DNA of 64,000 bases. Origin: Megachile rotundata. Lineage: Eukaryota > Arthropoda > Insecta > Hymenoptera > Megachilidae. The stretch is from positions 151,161-215,160 of the forward strand of contig NW_027473594.1 in the NCBI RefSeq assembly GCF_050947335.1. The letters run 5' to 3'. A model generated the notes under the pieces. That model was not told the DNA's origin. It saw only the letters and a list, made by a program, of their open reading frames with translations, and made no database searches. Below, piece after piece: positions 12,456 through 25,800 of the stretch. The position numbers and the translations under genes are program-made. Numbering within the stretch: the first letter of the stretch is position 1; every line of letters starts with the position of its first letter.

Positions 12456-13199
12456 CCATCGACGATATGAGCATAATATGGTAAATACTATGAGTTAGAT
12501 TGATAATAATAAGAATAATAAGTATAGTAATTGTCATTCTATCGATCATATAAGCATAATATGGCTAATAATATGAGTTACATTGATAACAGTGAGTGTA
12601 ATAAGTATAATAATTTTCGTTCTATCTATCATATAAGCATAATATGGCTAATAATATGAGTTAGATTGATAATAATAAGAGTAATAAGTATAGTAATTGT
12701 CGTTCTATCGATCATATAAGCATAATATGGCCAATAATATGAGTTAGATTGATAATAATAAGAGTAATAATTATAGTAATTGTCGTTCTATCGATCATAT
12801 CTGCATAATATGGTTAATAATATGAGTTGGATTGATAAGAGTGAGTGCAATAAGTATAGTAATTTTCGTTCTATCGATCATATAAGCATAATATGGATAA
12901 TAATATGAGTTAGATTGATAATAACAAGAATAATAAGTATATTAATTGTCGTCCTATCGATCATATAGGCATAAAATGGCTAATAATATGAGTTAGATTG
13001 ATAATAATAGGAGTAATAAGTATAGTAATTGTCGTCCTATCGATCATATAAGCATAATATGGATAATAATATGAGTTAGATTGATAATAACAAGAATAAT
13101 AAGTATATTAATTGTCGGTCTATCGATCATATAAGCATAATATGGCTAATAATATGTGTTAGATTGATAATAATAAGAGTAATAAGTATAGTAGTTGTT
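12456..13199 (+). repeat. 9-monomer deletion derivative of the HOR (744 bp)
   Basis: The markers at 12456 and 13200 are 744 bp apart, nine monomers minus 3 bp. Compared with the flanking 12-monomer units, the three monomers between the GTCATTCTATCG monomer and the AGTTACATTGATAACAG monomer are missing. The junction near 12575 is in monomer register. Confidence 0.87.
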
Positions 13200-14192
13200 C
13201 CATCGACGATATGAGCATAATATGGTAAATACTATGAGTTAGATTGATAATAATAAGAATAATAAGTATAGTAATTGTCATTCTATCGATCATATAAGCA
13301 TAATATGGCTAATAATATGAGTTAGATTGATAATAATAAGAGTAATAAGTATAGTAATTGTCGTCCTATCGATCATATAAGCATAATATGGCCAATAATA
13401 TGAGTTAGATTGATAATAATAAGAGTAATAATTATAGTAATTGTCGTTCTATCGATAATATCTGCATAATATGGTTAATAATATGAATTAGATTGATAAT
13501 AATAAGAGTAATGAGTATAGTAATTGTCGTTCTATCGGTTATATAACCGAAATATGGCTAATAATATGAGTTACATTGATAACAGTGAGTGTAATAAGTA
13601 TAATAATTTTCGTTCTATCTATCATATAAGCATAATATGGCTAATAATATGAGTTAGATTGATAATAATAAGAGTAATAAGTATAGTAATTGTCGTTCTA
13701 TCGATCATATAAGCATAATATGGCCAATAATATGAGTTAGATTGATAATAATAAGAGTAATAATTATAGTAATTGTCGTTCTATCGATCATATCTGCATA
13801 ATATGGTTAATAATATGAGTTGGATTGATAAGAGTGAGTGCAATAAGTATAGTAATTTTCGTTCTATCGATCATATAAGCATAATATGGATAATAATATG
13901 AGTTAGATTGATAATAACAAGAATAATAAGTATATTAATTGTCGTCCTATCGATCATATAGGCATAAAATGGCTAATAATATGAGTTAGATTGATGATAA
14001 TAGGAGTAATAAGTATAGTAATTGTCGTCCTATCGATCATATAAGCATAATATGGATAATAATATGAGTTAGATTGATAATAACAAGAATAATAAGTATA
14101 TTAATTGTCGGTCTATCGATCATATAAGCATAATATGGCTAATAATATGTGTTAGATTGATAATAATAAGAGTAATAAGTATAGTAGTTGTT
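13200..14192 (+). repeat. 12-monomer HOR unit (993 bp), copy 2
   Basis: This unit has the same length and monomer order as 11463-12455, with private substitutions such as CGATAATATCTGC near 13455, ATGAATTAG near 13485 and TTGATGATAATAGG near 13993. Together with the 9-monomer unit before it, this is the clearest classical HOR stretch in the window. Confidence 0.86.
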
Positions 14193-17100
14193 CCATCGAC
14201 GATATGAGCATAATATGGTAAATACTATGAGTTAGATTGATAATAATAAGAATAATAAGTATAGTAATTGTCATTCTATCGATCATATAAGCATAATATG
14301 GCTAATAATATGAGTTAGATTGATAATAATAAGAGTAATAAGTATAGTAATTGTCGTCCTATCGATCATATAAGCATAATATGGCTAATAATATGAGTTA
14401 GATTGATAATAATAAGAGTAATGAGTATAGTAATTGTCGTCCTATCGATCATATAGGCATAATATGGCTAATAATATGAGTTAGATTGATAATAATAAGA
14501 GTAATAAGTATAGTAATTGTCGTTCTATCGATCATATAAGCATAATATGGCTAATAATATGAGTTAGATTGATAATAATAAGAGTAATAAGTATAGCAAT
14601 TGTCGTTCTATTGGTCATATAACCATAATATGGCTAATAATATGAGTTAGATTGATAATAATAAGAGTAATGGGTATTGTAATTGTCGTTCTATCGATCA
14701 TATAAGCATAATATGGCTAATAATATGAGTTAGACTGATAATAGTGGGTGTAATAAGTATAGTAATTGTCGTTCTATCGGTCATATAAGCACAATATGGC
14801 TAATAATATGAGTTATATTGATAATAATGAGAGTAATAGGTATAGTAATTTTCGTTCTATCGATCATATAAGCATAATATGGCCAATAATATGAGTTAGA
14901 TTGATAATAATAAGGGTAATAAGTACAGTAATTGTCGTTCTATCGATCATATCTTCATAATATGGTTAATAATATGAGTTAGAATGGTAATAATAAGAGT
15001 AATCAGTATAGTAATTGTCGTTCTATCGGTCATATAACCATAATATGGCTAATAATATGAGTTAGATTGATAATAATAAGAGTAATTAGTATTGTAATTG
15101 TCGTTCTATCGATCATATAAGCATAATATCGCTAATAATATGAGTTAGGTTGATAATAATAGGAGTAATACGTATAGTAATTGTCGTTCTATAGATCATA
15201 TAAGCATAATATCGCTAATAATATGAGTTAGATTGATAATAATAAGAGTAATGAGTATAGAAATTGTCGTTCTATCGGTCATATAACCATAATATGGCTA
15301 ATAATATGAGTTAGATTGATAATAGTGAGTGTAATAAGTATAGTAATTGTCGTTCTATCGGTCATATAAGCACAATATGGCTAATAATATGAGTTAGATT
15401 GATAATAATGAGAGTAATAAGTATAGTAATTGTCGTTCTATCGATCATATCTGCATAATATGGTTAATAATATGAGATAGATTGATAATAATAAGAGTAA
15501 TGAGTATAGTAATTGTCGTTCTATCGGTTATATAACCGAAATATGGCTAATAATATGAGTTACATTGATAACAGTGAGTGTAATAAGTATAATAATTTTC
15601 GTTCTATCTATCATATAAGCATAATATGGCTAATAATATGAGTAAGATTGATAATAATAAGAGTAATAAGTATAGTAATTGTCGTTCTATCGATCATATA
15701 AGCATAATATGGCCAATAATATGAGTTAGATTGATAAGAATAAGAGTAATAATTATAGTAATTGTCGTTCTATCGATCATATCTGCATAATATGGTTAAT
15801 AATATGAGTTGGATTGATAAGAGTGAGTGCAATAAGTATAGTAATTTTCGTTCTATCGATCATATAAGCATAATATGGCTAATAATATGAGTTAGATTGA
15901 TAATATCAAGAGTAATAAGTATAGTAATTGTCGTTCTATCGATCATATAAGCAAAATATGGCTAATAATATGAGTTAGATTGAAAATAATAAGAGTAATG
16001 AGTATAGTAATTGTCGTCCTATCGATCATATAGGCATAATATGGATAATAATATGAGTTAGATTGATAATAATAAGAGTAGTAAGTATAGCAATTGTCGT
16101 TCTATCGATCATATAAGCATAATATGGCTAATAATATGAGTTAGATTGATAATAATAAGAGTAATAAGTATAGTAATTGTCATTCTATCGGTCATATAAC
16201 CATAATATGGCTAATAATATGAGTTAGATTTATAATAATAAGAGTAATAAGTATAGTAGTTGTTCCATCGACGATATGAGCATAATATGGTAAATACTAT
16301 GAGTTAGATTGATAATAATAAGAATAATAAGTATAGTAATTGTCATTCTATCGATCATATAAGCATAATATGGCTAATAATATGAGTTAGATTGATAATA
16401 TTAAGAGTAATAAGTATAGTAATTGTCGTACTATCGATCATATAAGCATAATATGTCTAATAATATGATTTAGAATGATAATAATAAGAGTAATTATTAT
16501 AGTAATTGTCGTTCTATCGATTATATCTGCATAATATGGTTAATAATATGAGTTAGATTGATAATAATAAGAGTAGTGAGTATAGTAATTATCGTTCTAT
16601 CGATCATATCTGCATAATATGGTTCATAATATGAGTTGGATTGATAACAGTGTGTGCAATAAGTATAGTAATTGTCGTTCTATCGGTTATATAAACAAAA
16701 TATGGCTAATAATATGAGTTAGATTGATAACAGTGAGTGTAATAAGTATAGTAATTTTCGTTCTATCGATCATATAAGCATAATATGGCTAATAATATGA
16801 GTTAGATTGATAATATTAAGAGTAATAAGTATAGTAATTGTCGTTCTATCGGTTATATAACCAAAATATGGCTAATAATATGAGTTAGATTGATAACAGT
16901 GAGTGTAATAAGTATAGTAATTTTCGTTCTATCTATCATATAAGCATAATATGGCTAATAATATGAGTTAGATTGATAATAATAAGAGTAATAAGTATAG
17001 TAATTGTCGTTCTATCGATCATATAAGCATAATATGGCCAATAATATGAGTTAGATTGATAATAATAAGAGTAATAATTATAGTAATTGTCGTTCTATCG

Positions 17101-17626
17101 ATCATATCTGCATAATATGGTTAATAATATGAGTTAGATTGATAATAATAAGAGTAATGAGTATAGTAATTGTCGTTCTACCGGTTATATAACCGAAATA
17201 TGGCTAATAATATGAGTTACATTGATAACAGTGAGTGTAATAAGTATAATAATTTTCGTTCTATCTATCATATAAGCATAATATGGCTAATAATATGAGT
17301 TAGATTGATAATAATAAGAGTAATAAGTATAGTAATTGTCGTTCTATCGATCATATAAGCATAATATGGCCAATAATATGAGTTAGATTGATAATAATAA
17401 GAGTAATAATTATAGTAATTGTCGTTCTATCGATCATATCTGCATAATATGGTTAATAATATGAGTTGGATTGATAAGAGTGAGTGCAATAAGTATAGTA
17501 ATTTTCGTTCTATCGATCATATAAGCATAATATGGATAATAATATGAGTTAGATTGATAATAACAAGAATAATAAGTATATTAATTGTCGTCCTATCGAT
17601 CATATAGGCATAAAATGGCTAATAAT
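13681..17626 (+). repeat. 3.95-kb block, copy 2 (partner 7305-11250)
   Basis: This is the second copy of the 48-monomer block, nearly identical where I compared it. Private differences include GAGTAAGATTG near 15642 and TTGATAAGAATAAGAG near 15732. Both copies contain the GTACTATCG-headed cassette, so that cassette was already in the block before it duplicated. Confidence 0.87.
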
Positions 17627-18109
17627 ATGTGTTAGATTGATAATAATAAGAGTAATAAGTATAGTAGTTGTTCCATCGACGATATGAGCATAATATGGTA
17701 AATACTATGAGTTAGATTGATAATAATAAGAATAATAAGTATAGTAATTGTCATTCTATCGATCATATAAGCATAATATGGCTAATAATATGAGTTAGAT
17801 TGATAATAATAAGAGTAATAAGTATAGTAATTGTCGTCCTATCGATCATATAAGCATAATATGGCCAATAATATGAGTTAGATTGATAATAATAAGAGTA
17901 ATAATTATAGTAATTGTCGTTCTATCGATCATATCTGCATAATATGGTTAATAATATGAGTTAGATTGATAATAATAAGAGTAATGAGTATAGTAATTGT
18001 CGTTCTATCGGTTATATAACCGAAATATGGCTAATAATATGAGTTACATTGATAACAGTGAGTGTAATAAGTATAATAATTTTCGTTCTATCGATCATAT
18101 AAGCATAAT

Positions 18110-19275
18110 ATCGCTAATAATATGAGTTAGGTTGATAATAATAGGAGTAATACGTATAGTAATTGTCGTTCTATAGATCATATAAGCATAATATCGCTAA
18201 TAATATGAGTTAGATTGATAATAATAAGAGTAATGAGTATAGAAATTGTCGTTCTATCGGTCATATAACCATAATATGGCTAATAATATGAGTTAGATTG
18301 ATAATAGTGAGTGTAATAAGTATAGTAATTGTCGTTCTATCGGTCATATAAGCACAATATGGCTAATAATATGAGTTAGATTGATAATAATGAGAGTAAT
18401 AAGTATAGTAATTGTCGTTCTATCGATCATATAAGCATAATATGGTTAATAATAAGAGTTAGATTGATAACAGTGAGTGTAGTAAGTATAGTAATTGTCG
18501 TTCTATCGGTTATATAACGAAAATATGGCTAATAATATGAGTTAGATTGATAACAGTGAGTGTAATAAGTATAGTAATTGTCGTTCTATCGGTCATATAA
18601 GCACAATATGGCTAATAATATGAGTTAGATTGATAATAATGAGAGTAATAAGTATAGTAATTGTTGTTCTATCGATCATATAAGCATAATATGGCCAATA
18701 ATATGAGTTAGATTGATAATAATAAGAGTAGTGAGTATAGTAATTGTCGTTCTATCGATCATATCTGCATAATATGGTTCATAATATGAGTTGGATTGAT
18801 AATAATAAGAGTAATGAGTATAGTAATTGTCGTTCTATCGATCATATCTGCATAATAAGCTAATAATATGAGTTAGATTGATAATAATAAGAGTAATGAG
18901 TATTGCAATTGTCGTTCTATCGATCATATCTGCATAATAAGCTAATAATATGAGTTAGATTGATAATAATAAGAGTAATGAGTATTGCAATTGTCGTTCT
19001 ATCGATCATATCTGCATAATATGGTTAATAATATGAGTTAGATTGATAATAATAAGAGTAATAAGTATAGTAATTGTCGTTCTATCGATCATATAAGCAT
19101 AATATGACTAATAATATGAGTTAGATTGATAACAGTGAGTGTAGTAAGTATAGTAATTGTCGTTCTATCGGTTATATAACCAAAATATGGCTAATAATAT
19201 GAGTTAGATTGATAACAGTGAGTGTAATAAGTATAGTAATTTTCGTTCTATCGATCATATAAGCATAATATGGCT
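18110..19275 (+). repeat. Mosaic block shared with 42-43.5 and 49.5-51 kb
   Basis: In order this stretch carries AATACGTATAG, a TATCGCTAAT monomer, TATAGAAATTG, ATAGTGAGTG, AAGCACAATATGG with ATAATGAGAG, AATAAGAGTTAG with GTAGTAAG, GTTGTTCTATCG, and the paired ATAAGC monomers. Nearly the same order is found at about 42.4-43.5 and 49.7-50.8 kb, and partly at 32.3-32.9 kb. One private change is ATATAACGAAAATATGG near 18,515. Confidence 0.75.
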
Positions 19276-20500
19276 AATAATATGAGTTAGATTGATAACA
19301 GTGAGTGTAATAAGTATAGTAATTTTCGTTCTATCGATCATATAAGCGTAATATGGCTAATAATATGAGTTAGATTGATAATATTAAGAGTAATAAGTAT
19401 AGTAATTGTCGTTCTATCGGTTATATAACCAAAACATGGCTAATAATATGAGTTAGATTGATAACAGTGAGTGTAATAAATATTGTAATTTTCGTTCTAT
19501 CTATCATATAAGCATAATATGGCTAATAATATGAGTTAGATTGATAATAATAAGAGTAATAAGTATAGTAATTGTCGTTCTATCGATCATATAAGCATAA
19601 TATGGCCAATGATATGAGTTAGATTGATAATAATAAGAGTAATAATTATAGTAATTGTCGTTCTATCGATCATATCTGCATAATATGGTTAATAATATGA
19701 GTTAGATTGATAATAATAAGAGTAATGAGTATAGTAATTGTCGTTCTATTGGTCATATCTGCATAATATGTTTCATAATATGAGTTGGATTGATAACTGT
19801 GAGTGCAATAAGTATAGTAATTGTCGTTCTATCGGTTAATTAACCAAAATATGGCTAATAATATGAGTTAGATTGATAACAGTGAGTGTAATAAGTATAG
19901 TAATTGTCGTTCTATCGGTCATATAAGCACAATATGGCTAATAATATGAGTTAGATTGATAATAATGAGAGTAATAGGTATAGTAATTTTCGTTCTATCG
20001 ATCATATAAGCATAATATGGCCAATAATATGAGTTAGATTGATAATAATATGGGTAATAAGTATAGTAATTGTCGTTCTATCGATCATATCTTCATAATA
20101 TGGTTAATAATGTAAGTTAGATTGATAATAGTGAGTGTAATAAGTATAGTAATTGTCGTTCTATCGATCATATGAGCATAATATGGCTAATAATATGAGT
20201 TAGATTGAAAATAATAAGAGTAATGAGTATAGTAATTGTCGTTCTATCGGTCATATAACCATAATATGGCTAATAATATGAGTTAGATTGATAATAATAA
20301 GAGTACTGGGTATTGTAATTGTCATTCTATCGATCATATAAGCATAATATGGCTAATAATATGAGTTAGACTGATAATAGTGAGTGCAATAAGTATAGTA
20401 ATTGTCGTTCTATCGGTCATATAAGCACAATATGGCTAATAATATGAGTTAGATTGATAATAATGAGAGTAATAAGTATAGTAATTGTCGTTCTATCGAT
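19275..20500 (+). repeat. 1.2-kb block, copy 1 (partner 36534-37759)
   Basis: This matches 36534-37759 at an offset of 17259 bp, equal to 208 monomers after known length changes. Shared rare variants include ATATGTTTCATAATATG, GATAACTGTGAGTGC, the palindrome GGTTAATTAACC at 19834-19845, ATATGGGTAATAAG, ATATCTTCATAATATGG and AATGTAAGTTAG. The subset carrying GGTTAATTAACC appears again near 53.6, 59.0 and 62.6 kb. Confidence 0.83.
19834..19845. repeat. 12-bp palindrome GGTTAATTAACC
   Basis: A rare derivative of GGTTATATAACC in which the centre changed from TATA to AATT while symmetry was kept. Other copies are at 37093-37104, 53588-53599, 58972-58983 and 62618-62629. All are flanked by the same ATATGTTTCATAATATG and GATAACTGTGAGTGC monomer, so they descend from one event. 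Confidence 0.88.
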
Positions 20501-22840
20501 CACATAAGCATAATATGGCCAATAATATGAGTTAGGTTGATAATAATAGGAGTAATACGTATAGTAATTGTCGTTCTATCGATCATATAAGCATAATATC
20601 GCTAATAATATGAGTTAGATTGATAATAATAAGAGTAATGAGTATAGCAATTGTCGTTCTATCGATCATATCTGCATAATATGGTTCATAATATGAGTTG
20701 GATTGATAACAGTGAGTGCAATAAGTATAGCAATTGTCGTTATATCGGTTATATAACCAAAATATGGCTAATAATATGAGTTAGATTGATAACAGTGAGT
20801 GTAATATGTATAGTTATTTTCGTTCTATCGATCATATAAGCATAATATGGCCAATAATATGAGTTAGATTGATAATATTAAGAGTAATAAGTATAGTAAT
20901 TGTCGTTCTATCGGTTATATGACCAAAATATGGCTAATAATATGAGTTAGATTGATAAAAGTGAGTGTAATAAGTATAGTAATTGTCGTTCTATCGATCA
21001 TATCTGCATAATATGGTTAATAATATGAGTTAGATTGATAATAATAAGAGTAATGAGTATAGTAATTGTCGTTCTATCGATCATATCTGCATAATATGGT
21101 TCATAATATGAGTTGGATTGATAACAGTGAGTGCAATAAGTATAGTAATTGTCGTTATATCGGTTATATAACCAAAATATGGCTAATAATATGAGTTAGA
21201 TTGATAGCAGTGAGTGTAATAAGTATAGTAATTTTCATTCTATCGATCATATAAGCATAATATGGCCAATAATATGAGTTAGATTGATAATATTAAGAGT
21301 AATAAGTATAGTAGTTGTCGTTCTATCGGTTATTTGACCAAAATATGGCTAATAATATGAGTTAGATTGATAACAGTGAGTGTAATAAGTATAGTAATTT
21401 TCGTTCTATCTATCATATAAGCATAATATGGCTAATAATATGAGTTAGATTGATAATAATAAGAGTAATAAGTATAGTAATTGTCGTTCTATCGATCATA
21501 TAAGCATAATATGGCCAATAATATGAGTTAGATTGATAATAATAAGAGTAATAATTATAGTAACTGTCGTTCTATCGATCATATCTGCATAATATGGCCA
21601 ATAATATGAGTTAGATTGATAATAATATGAGTAATAGTTATAGTAATTGTCGTTCTATCGACCATATCTGCATGATATGGTTAATAATATGAGTTAGATT
21701 GATAATAATAAGAGTAATGAGTATAGTAATTGTCGTTCTATCGATCATATCTGCATAATATGGTTAATAATATGAGTTAGATTGGTAATAATAAGAGTAA
21801 TAAGTATAGTAATTGTCGTTCTATCGATCATATGAGCATAATATGGCTAATAATATGAGTTAGATTGAAAATAATAGGAGTAATAAGTATAGTAATTGTC
21901 GTTCTATCGGTCATATAACCATAATATGGCTAATAATATGAGTTAGACTGATAATAGTGAGTATAATAAGTATAGTAATTGTCGTTCTATCGGTCATATA
22001 AGCACAATATGGCTAATAATATGAGTTAGATTGATAGTAATAAGAGTAATGAGTATTGTAATTGTCGTTCTATCGATCATATCTGCATAATATGGTTAAT
22101 AATATGAGTTAGATTGATAATAATAAGAGTAATAAGTATAGTAATTGTCGTTCTATCGATCATATAAGCATAATATGGCTAATAATATGAGTTAGATTGA
22201 TAACAGTGAGTGTAATAAGTACAGTAATTGTCGTTCTATCGGTCATATAAGCACAATATGGCTAATAATATGAGTTAGATTGATAATAATGAGAGTAATA
22301 GGTATAGTAATTTTCGTTCTATTGATCATATAAGCGTAATATGGCCAATAATATGAGTTAGATTGATAATAATATGGGTAATAAGTATAGTAATTGTCGT
22401 TCTATCGATCATATCTTCATAATATGGTTAATAATATGAGTTAGATTGGTAATAATAAGAGTAATAAGTATAGTAATTGTCGTTCTATCGATCATATGAG
22501 CATAATATGGCTAATAATATGAGTTAGATTGAAAATAATAAGAGTAATGAGTATAGTAATTGTCGTTCTATCGGTCATATAACCATAATATGGCTAATAA
22601 TATGAGTTAGATTGATAATAATAAGAGTACTGGGTATTGTAATTGTCATTCTATCGATCATATAAGCATAACATGGCTAATAATATGTGTTAGACTGATA
22701 ATAGTGAGTGTAATAAGTATAGTAATTGTCGTTCTATCGGTCATATAAGCACAATATGGCTAATAATATGAGTTAGATTGATAATAATGAGAGTAATAAG
22801 TATAGTAATTGTCGTTCTATCGATCATATAAGCATAATAT
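20500..22840 (+). repeat. Mosaic satellite stretch
   Basis: The monomers belong to classes seen elsewhere (GTTATATCGG, ATATGACC, GACTGATAATAG, AGTACTGGGTATTG, AATAGGAG), but I did not resolve a single long partner block. Private substitutions include GATCACATAAGC near 20500, CATGATATGG near 21672, and TTATTTGACC near 21330. The density of private changes suggests a less recently homogenised segment. There is nothing here but satellite. Confidence 0.7.
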
Positions 22841-25800
22841 GGATAATAATATGAGTTAGATTGAAAATAACAAGAATAATAAGTATATTAATTGTCGGTC
22901 TATCGATCATATAAGCATAATATGGCTAATAATATGTGTTAGATTGATAATCATAAGAGTATTATGTATAGTAGTTGTCGTTCCATCGACGATATGAGCA
23001 TAATATGGTAAATACTATGAGTTAGATTGATAACAATAGAAATAATAAGTATAGTAATTGTCGTTCTATCGGTCATATAAGCACAATATGGCTAATAATA
23101 TGAGTTAGATTGATAATAATGAGAGTAATAAGTATAGTAATTGTCGTTCTATCGATCATATAAGCATAATATGGCCAATAATATGAGTTAGATTGATAAT
23201 AATAGGAGTAATAAGTATAGTAATTGTCGTTCTATCGGTCATATAACCATAATATGGCTAATAATATGAGTTAGACTGATAATAGTGAGTATAATAAGTA
23301 TAGTAATTGTCGTTCTATCGGTCATATAAGCACAATATGGCTAATAATATGAGTTAGATTGATAGTAATAAGAGTAATGAGTATTGTAATTGTCGTTCTA
23401 TCGATCATATAAGCATAATATGGCTAATAATATGAGTCAGGTTGATAATAATAGGAGTAATACGTATAGTAATTGTCGTTCTATCGATCATATAAGCATA
23501 ATATCGCTAATAATATGAGTTAGATTGATAATAATAAGAGTAATGAGTATAGTAATTGTCGTTCTATCGATCATATCTGCATAATATGGTCCATAATATG
23601 AGTTGGATTGATAACAGTGAGTGCAATAAGTATAGTAATTGTCGTTATATCGGTTATATAACCAAAATATGGCTAATAATATGAGTTAGATTGATAACAG
23701 TGAGTGTAATATGTATAGTAATTTTCGTTCTATCGATCATATAAGCATAATATGGCCAATAATATGAGTTAGATTGATAATATTAAGAGTAATAAGTATA
23801 GTAATTGTCGTTCTATCGGTTATATGACCAAAATATGGCTAATAATATGAGTTAGATTGATAACAGTGAGTGTAATAAGTATAGTAATTTTCGTTCTATC
23901 TATCATATAAGCATAATATGGCTAATAATATGAGTTAGATTGATAATAATAAGAGTAATAAGTATAGTAATTGTCGTTCTATCGATCATATAAGCATAAT
24001 ATGGCCAATAATATGAGTTAGATTGATAATAATAGGAGTAATAAGTATAGTAATTGTCGTTCTATCGGTTATATGACCAAAATATGGCTAATAATATGAG
24101 TTAGATTGATAACAGTGAGTGTAATAAGTATAGTAATTGTCGTTCTATCGATCATATCTGCATAATATGGTTAATAATATGAGTTAGATTGAAAATAATA
24201 AGAGTAATGAGTATAGTAATTGTCGTTCTATCGGTCATATAACCATAATATGGCTAATAATATGAGTTAGATTGATAATAATAAGAGTACTGGGTATTGT
24301 AATTGTCATTCTATCGATCATATAAGCATAACATGGCTAATAATATGAGTTAGACTGATAATAGTGAGTGTAATAAGTATAGTAATTGTCGTTCTATCGG
24401 TCATATAAGCACAATATGGCTAATAATATGAGTTAGATTGATAATAATAAGAGTAATAAGTATAGTAATTGTCGTTCTATCGATCATATAAGCATAATAT
24501 GGATAATAATATGAGTTAGATTGAAAATAACAAGAATAATAAGTATACTAATTGTCGGTCTATCGATCATATAAGCATAATATGGCTAATAATATGTGTT
24601 AGATTGATAATCATAAGAGTAATATGTATAGTAGTTGTCGTTCCATCGACGATATGAGCATAATATGGTAAATACTATGAGTTAGATTGATAACAATAGA
24701 AATAATAAGTATAGTAATTGTCGTTCTATCGGTCATATAAGCACAATATGGCTAATAATATGAGTTAGATTGATAATAATGAGAGTAATAAGTATAGTAA
24801 TTGTCGTTCTATCGATCATATAAGCATAATATGGCCAATAATATGAGTTAGATTGATAATAATAGGAGTAATAAGTATAGTAATTGTCGTTCTATCGGTC
24901 ATATAACCATAATATGGCTAATAATATGAGTTAGACTGATAATAGTGAGTATAATAAGTATAGTAATTGTCGTTCTATCGGTCATATAAGCACAATATGG
25001 CTAATAATATGAGTTAGATTGATAGTAATAAGAGTAATGAGTATTGTAATTGTCGTTCTATCGATGATATAAGCATAATATGGCTAATAATATGAGTTAG
25101 GTTGATAATAATGAGAGTAATAAGTATAGTAATTGTCGTTCTATCGATCATATAAGCATAATATGGATAATAATATGAGTTAGATTGAAAATAACAAGAA
25201 TAATAAGTATATTAATTGTCGGTCTATCGATCATATAAGCATAATATGGCTAATAATATGTGTTAGATTGATAATCATAAGAGTAATATGTATAGTAGTT
25301 GTCGTTCCATCGACGATATGAGCATAATATGGTAAATACTATGAGTTAGATTGATAACAATAGAAATAATAAGTATAGTAATTGTCGTTCTATCGGTCAT
25401 ATAAGCACAATATGGCTAATAATATGAGTTAGATTGATAATAATGAGAGTAATAAGTATAGTAATTGTCGTTCTATCGATCATATAAGCATAATATGGCC
25501 AATAATATGAGTTAGATTGATAATAATAGGAGTAATAAGTATAGTAATTGTCGTTCTATCGGTCATATAACCATAATATGGCTAATAATATGAGTTAGAC
25601 TGATAATAGTGAGTATAATAAGTATAGTAATTGTCGTTCTATCGGTCATATAAGCACAATATGGCTAATAATATGAGTTAGATTGATAGTAATAAGAGTA
25701 ATGAGTATTGTAATTGTCGTTCTATCGATCATATAAGCATAATATGGCTAATAATATGAGTCAGGTTGATAATAATAGGAGTAATACGTATAGTAATTGT

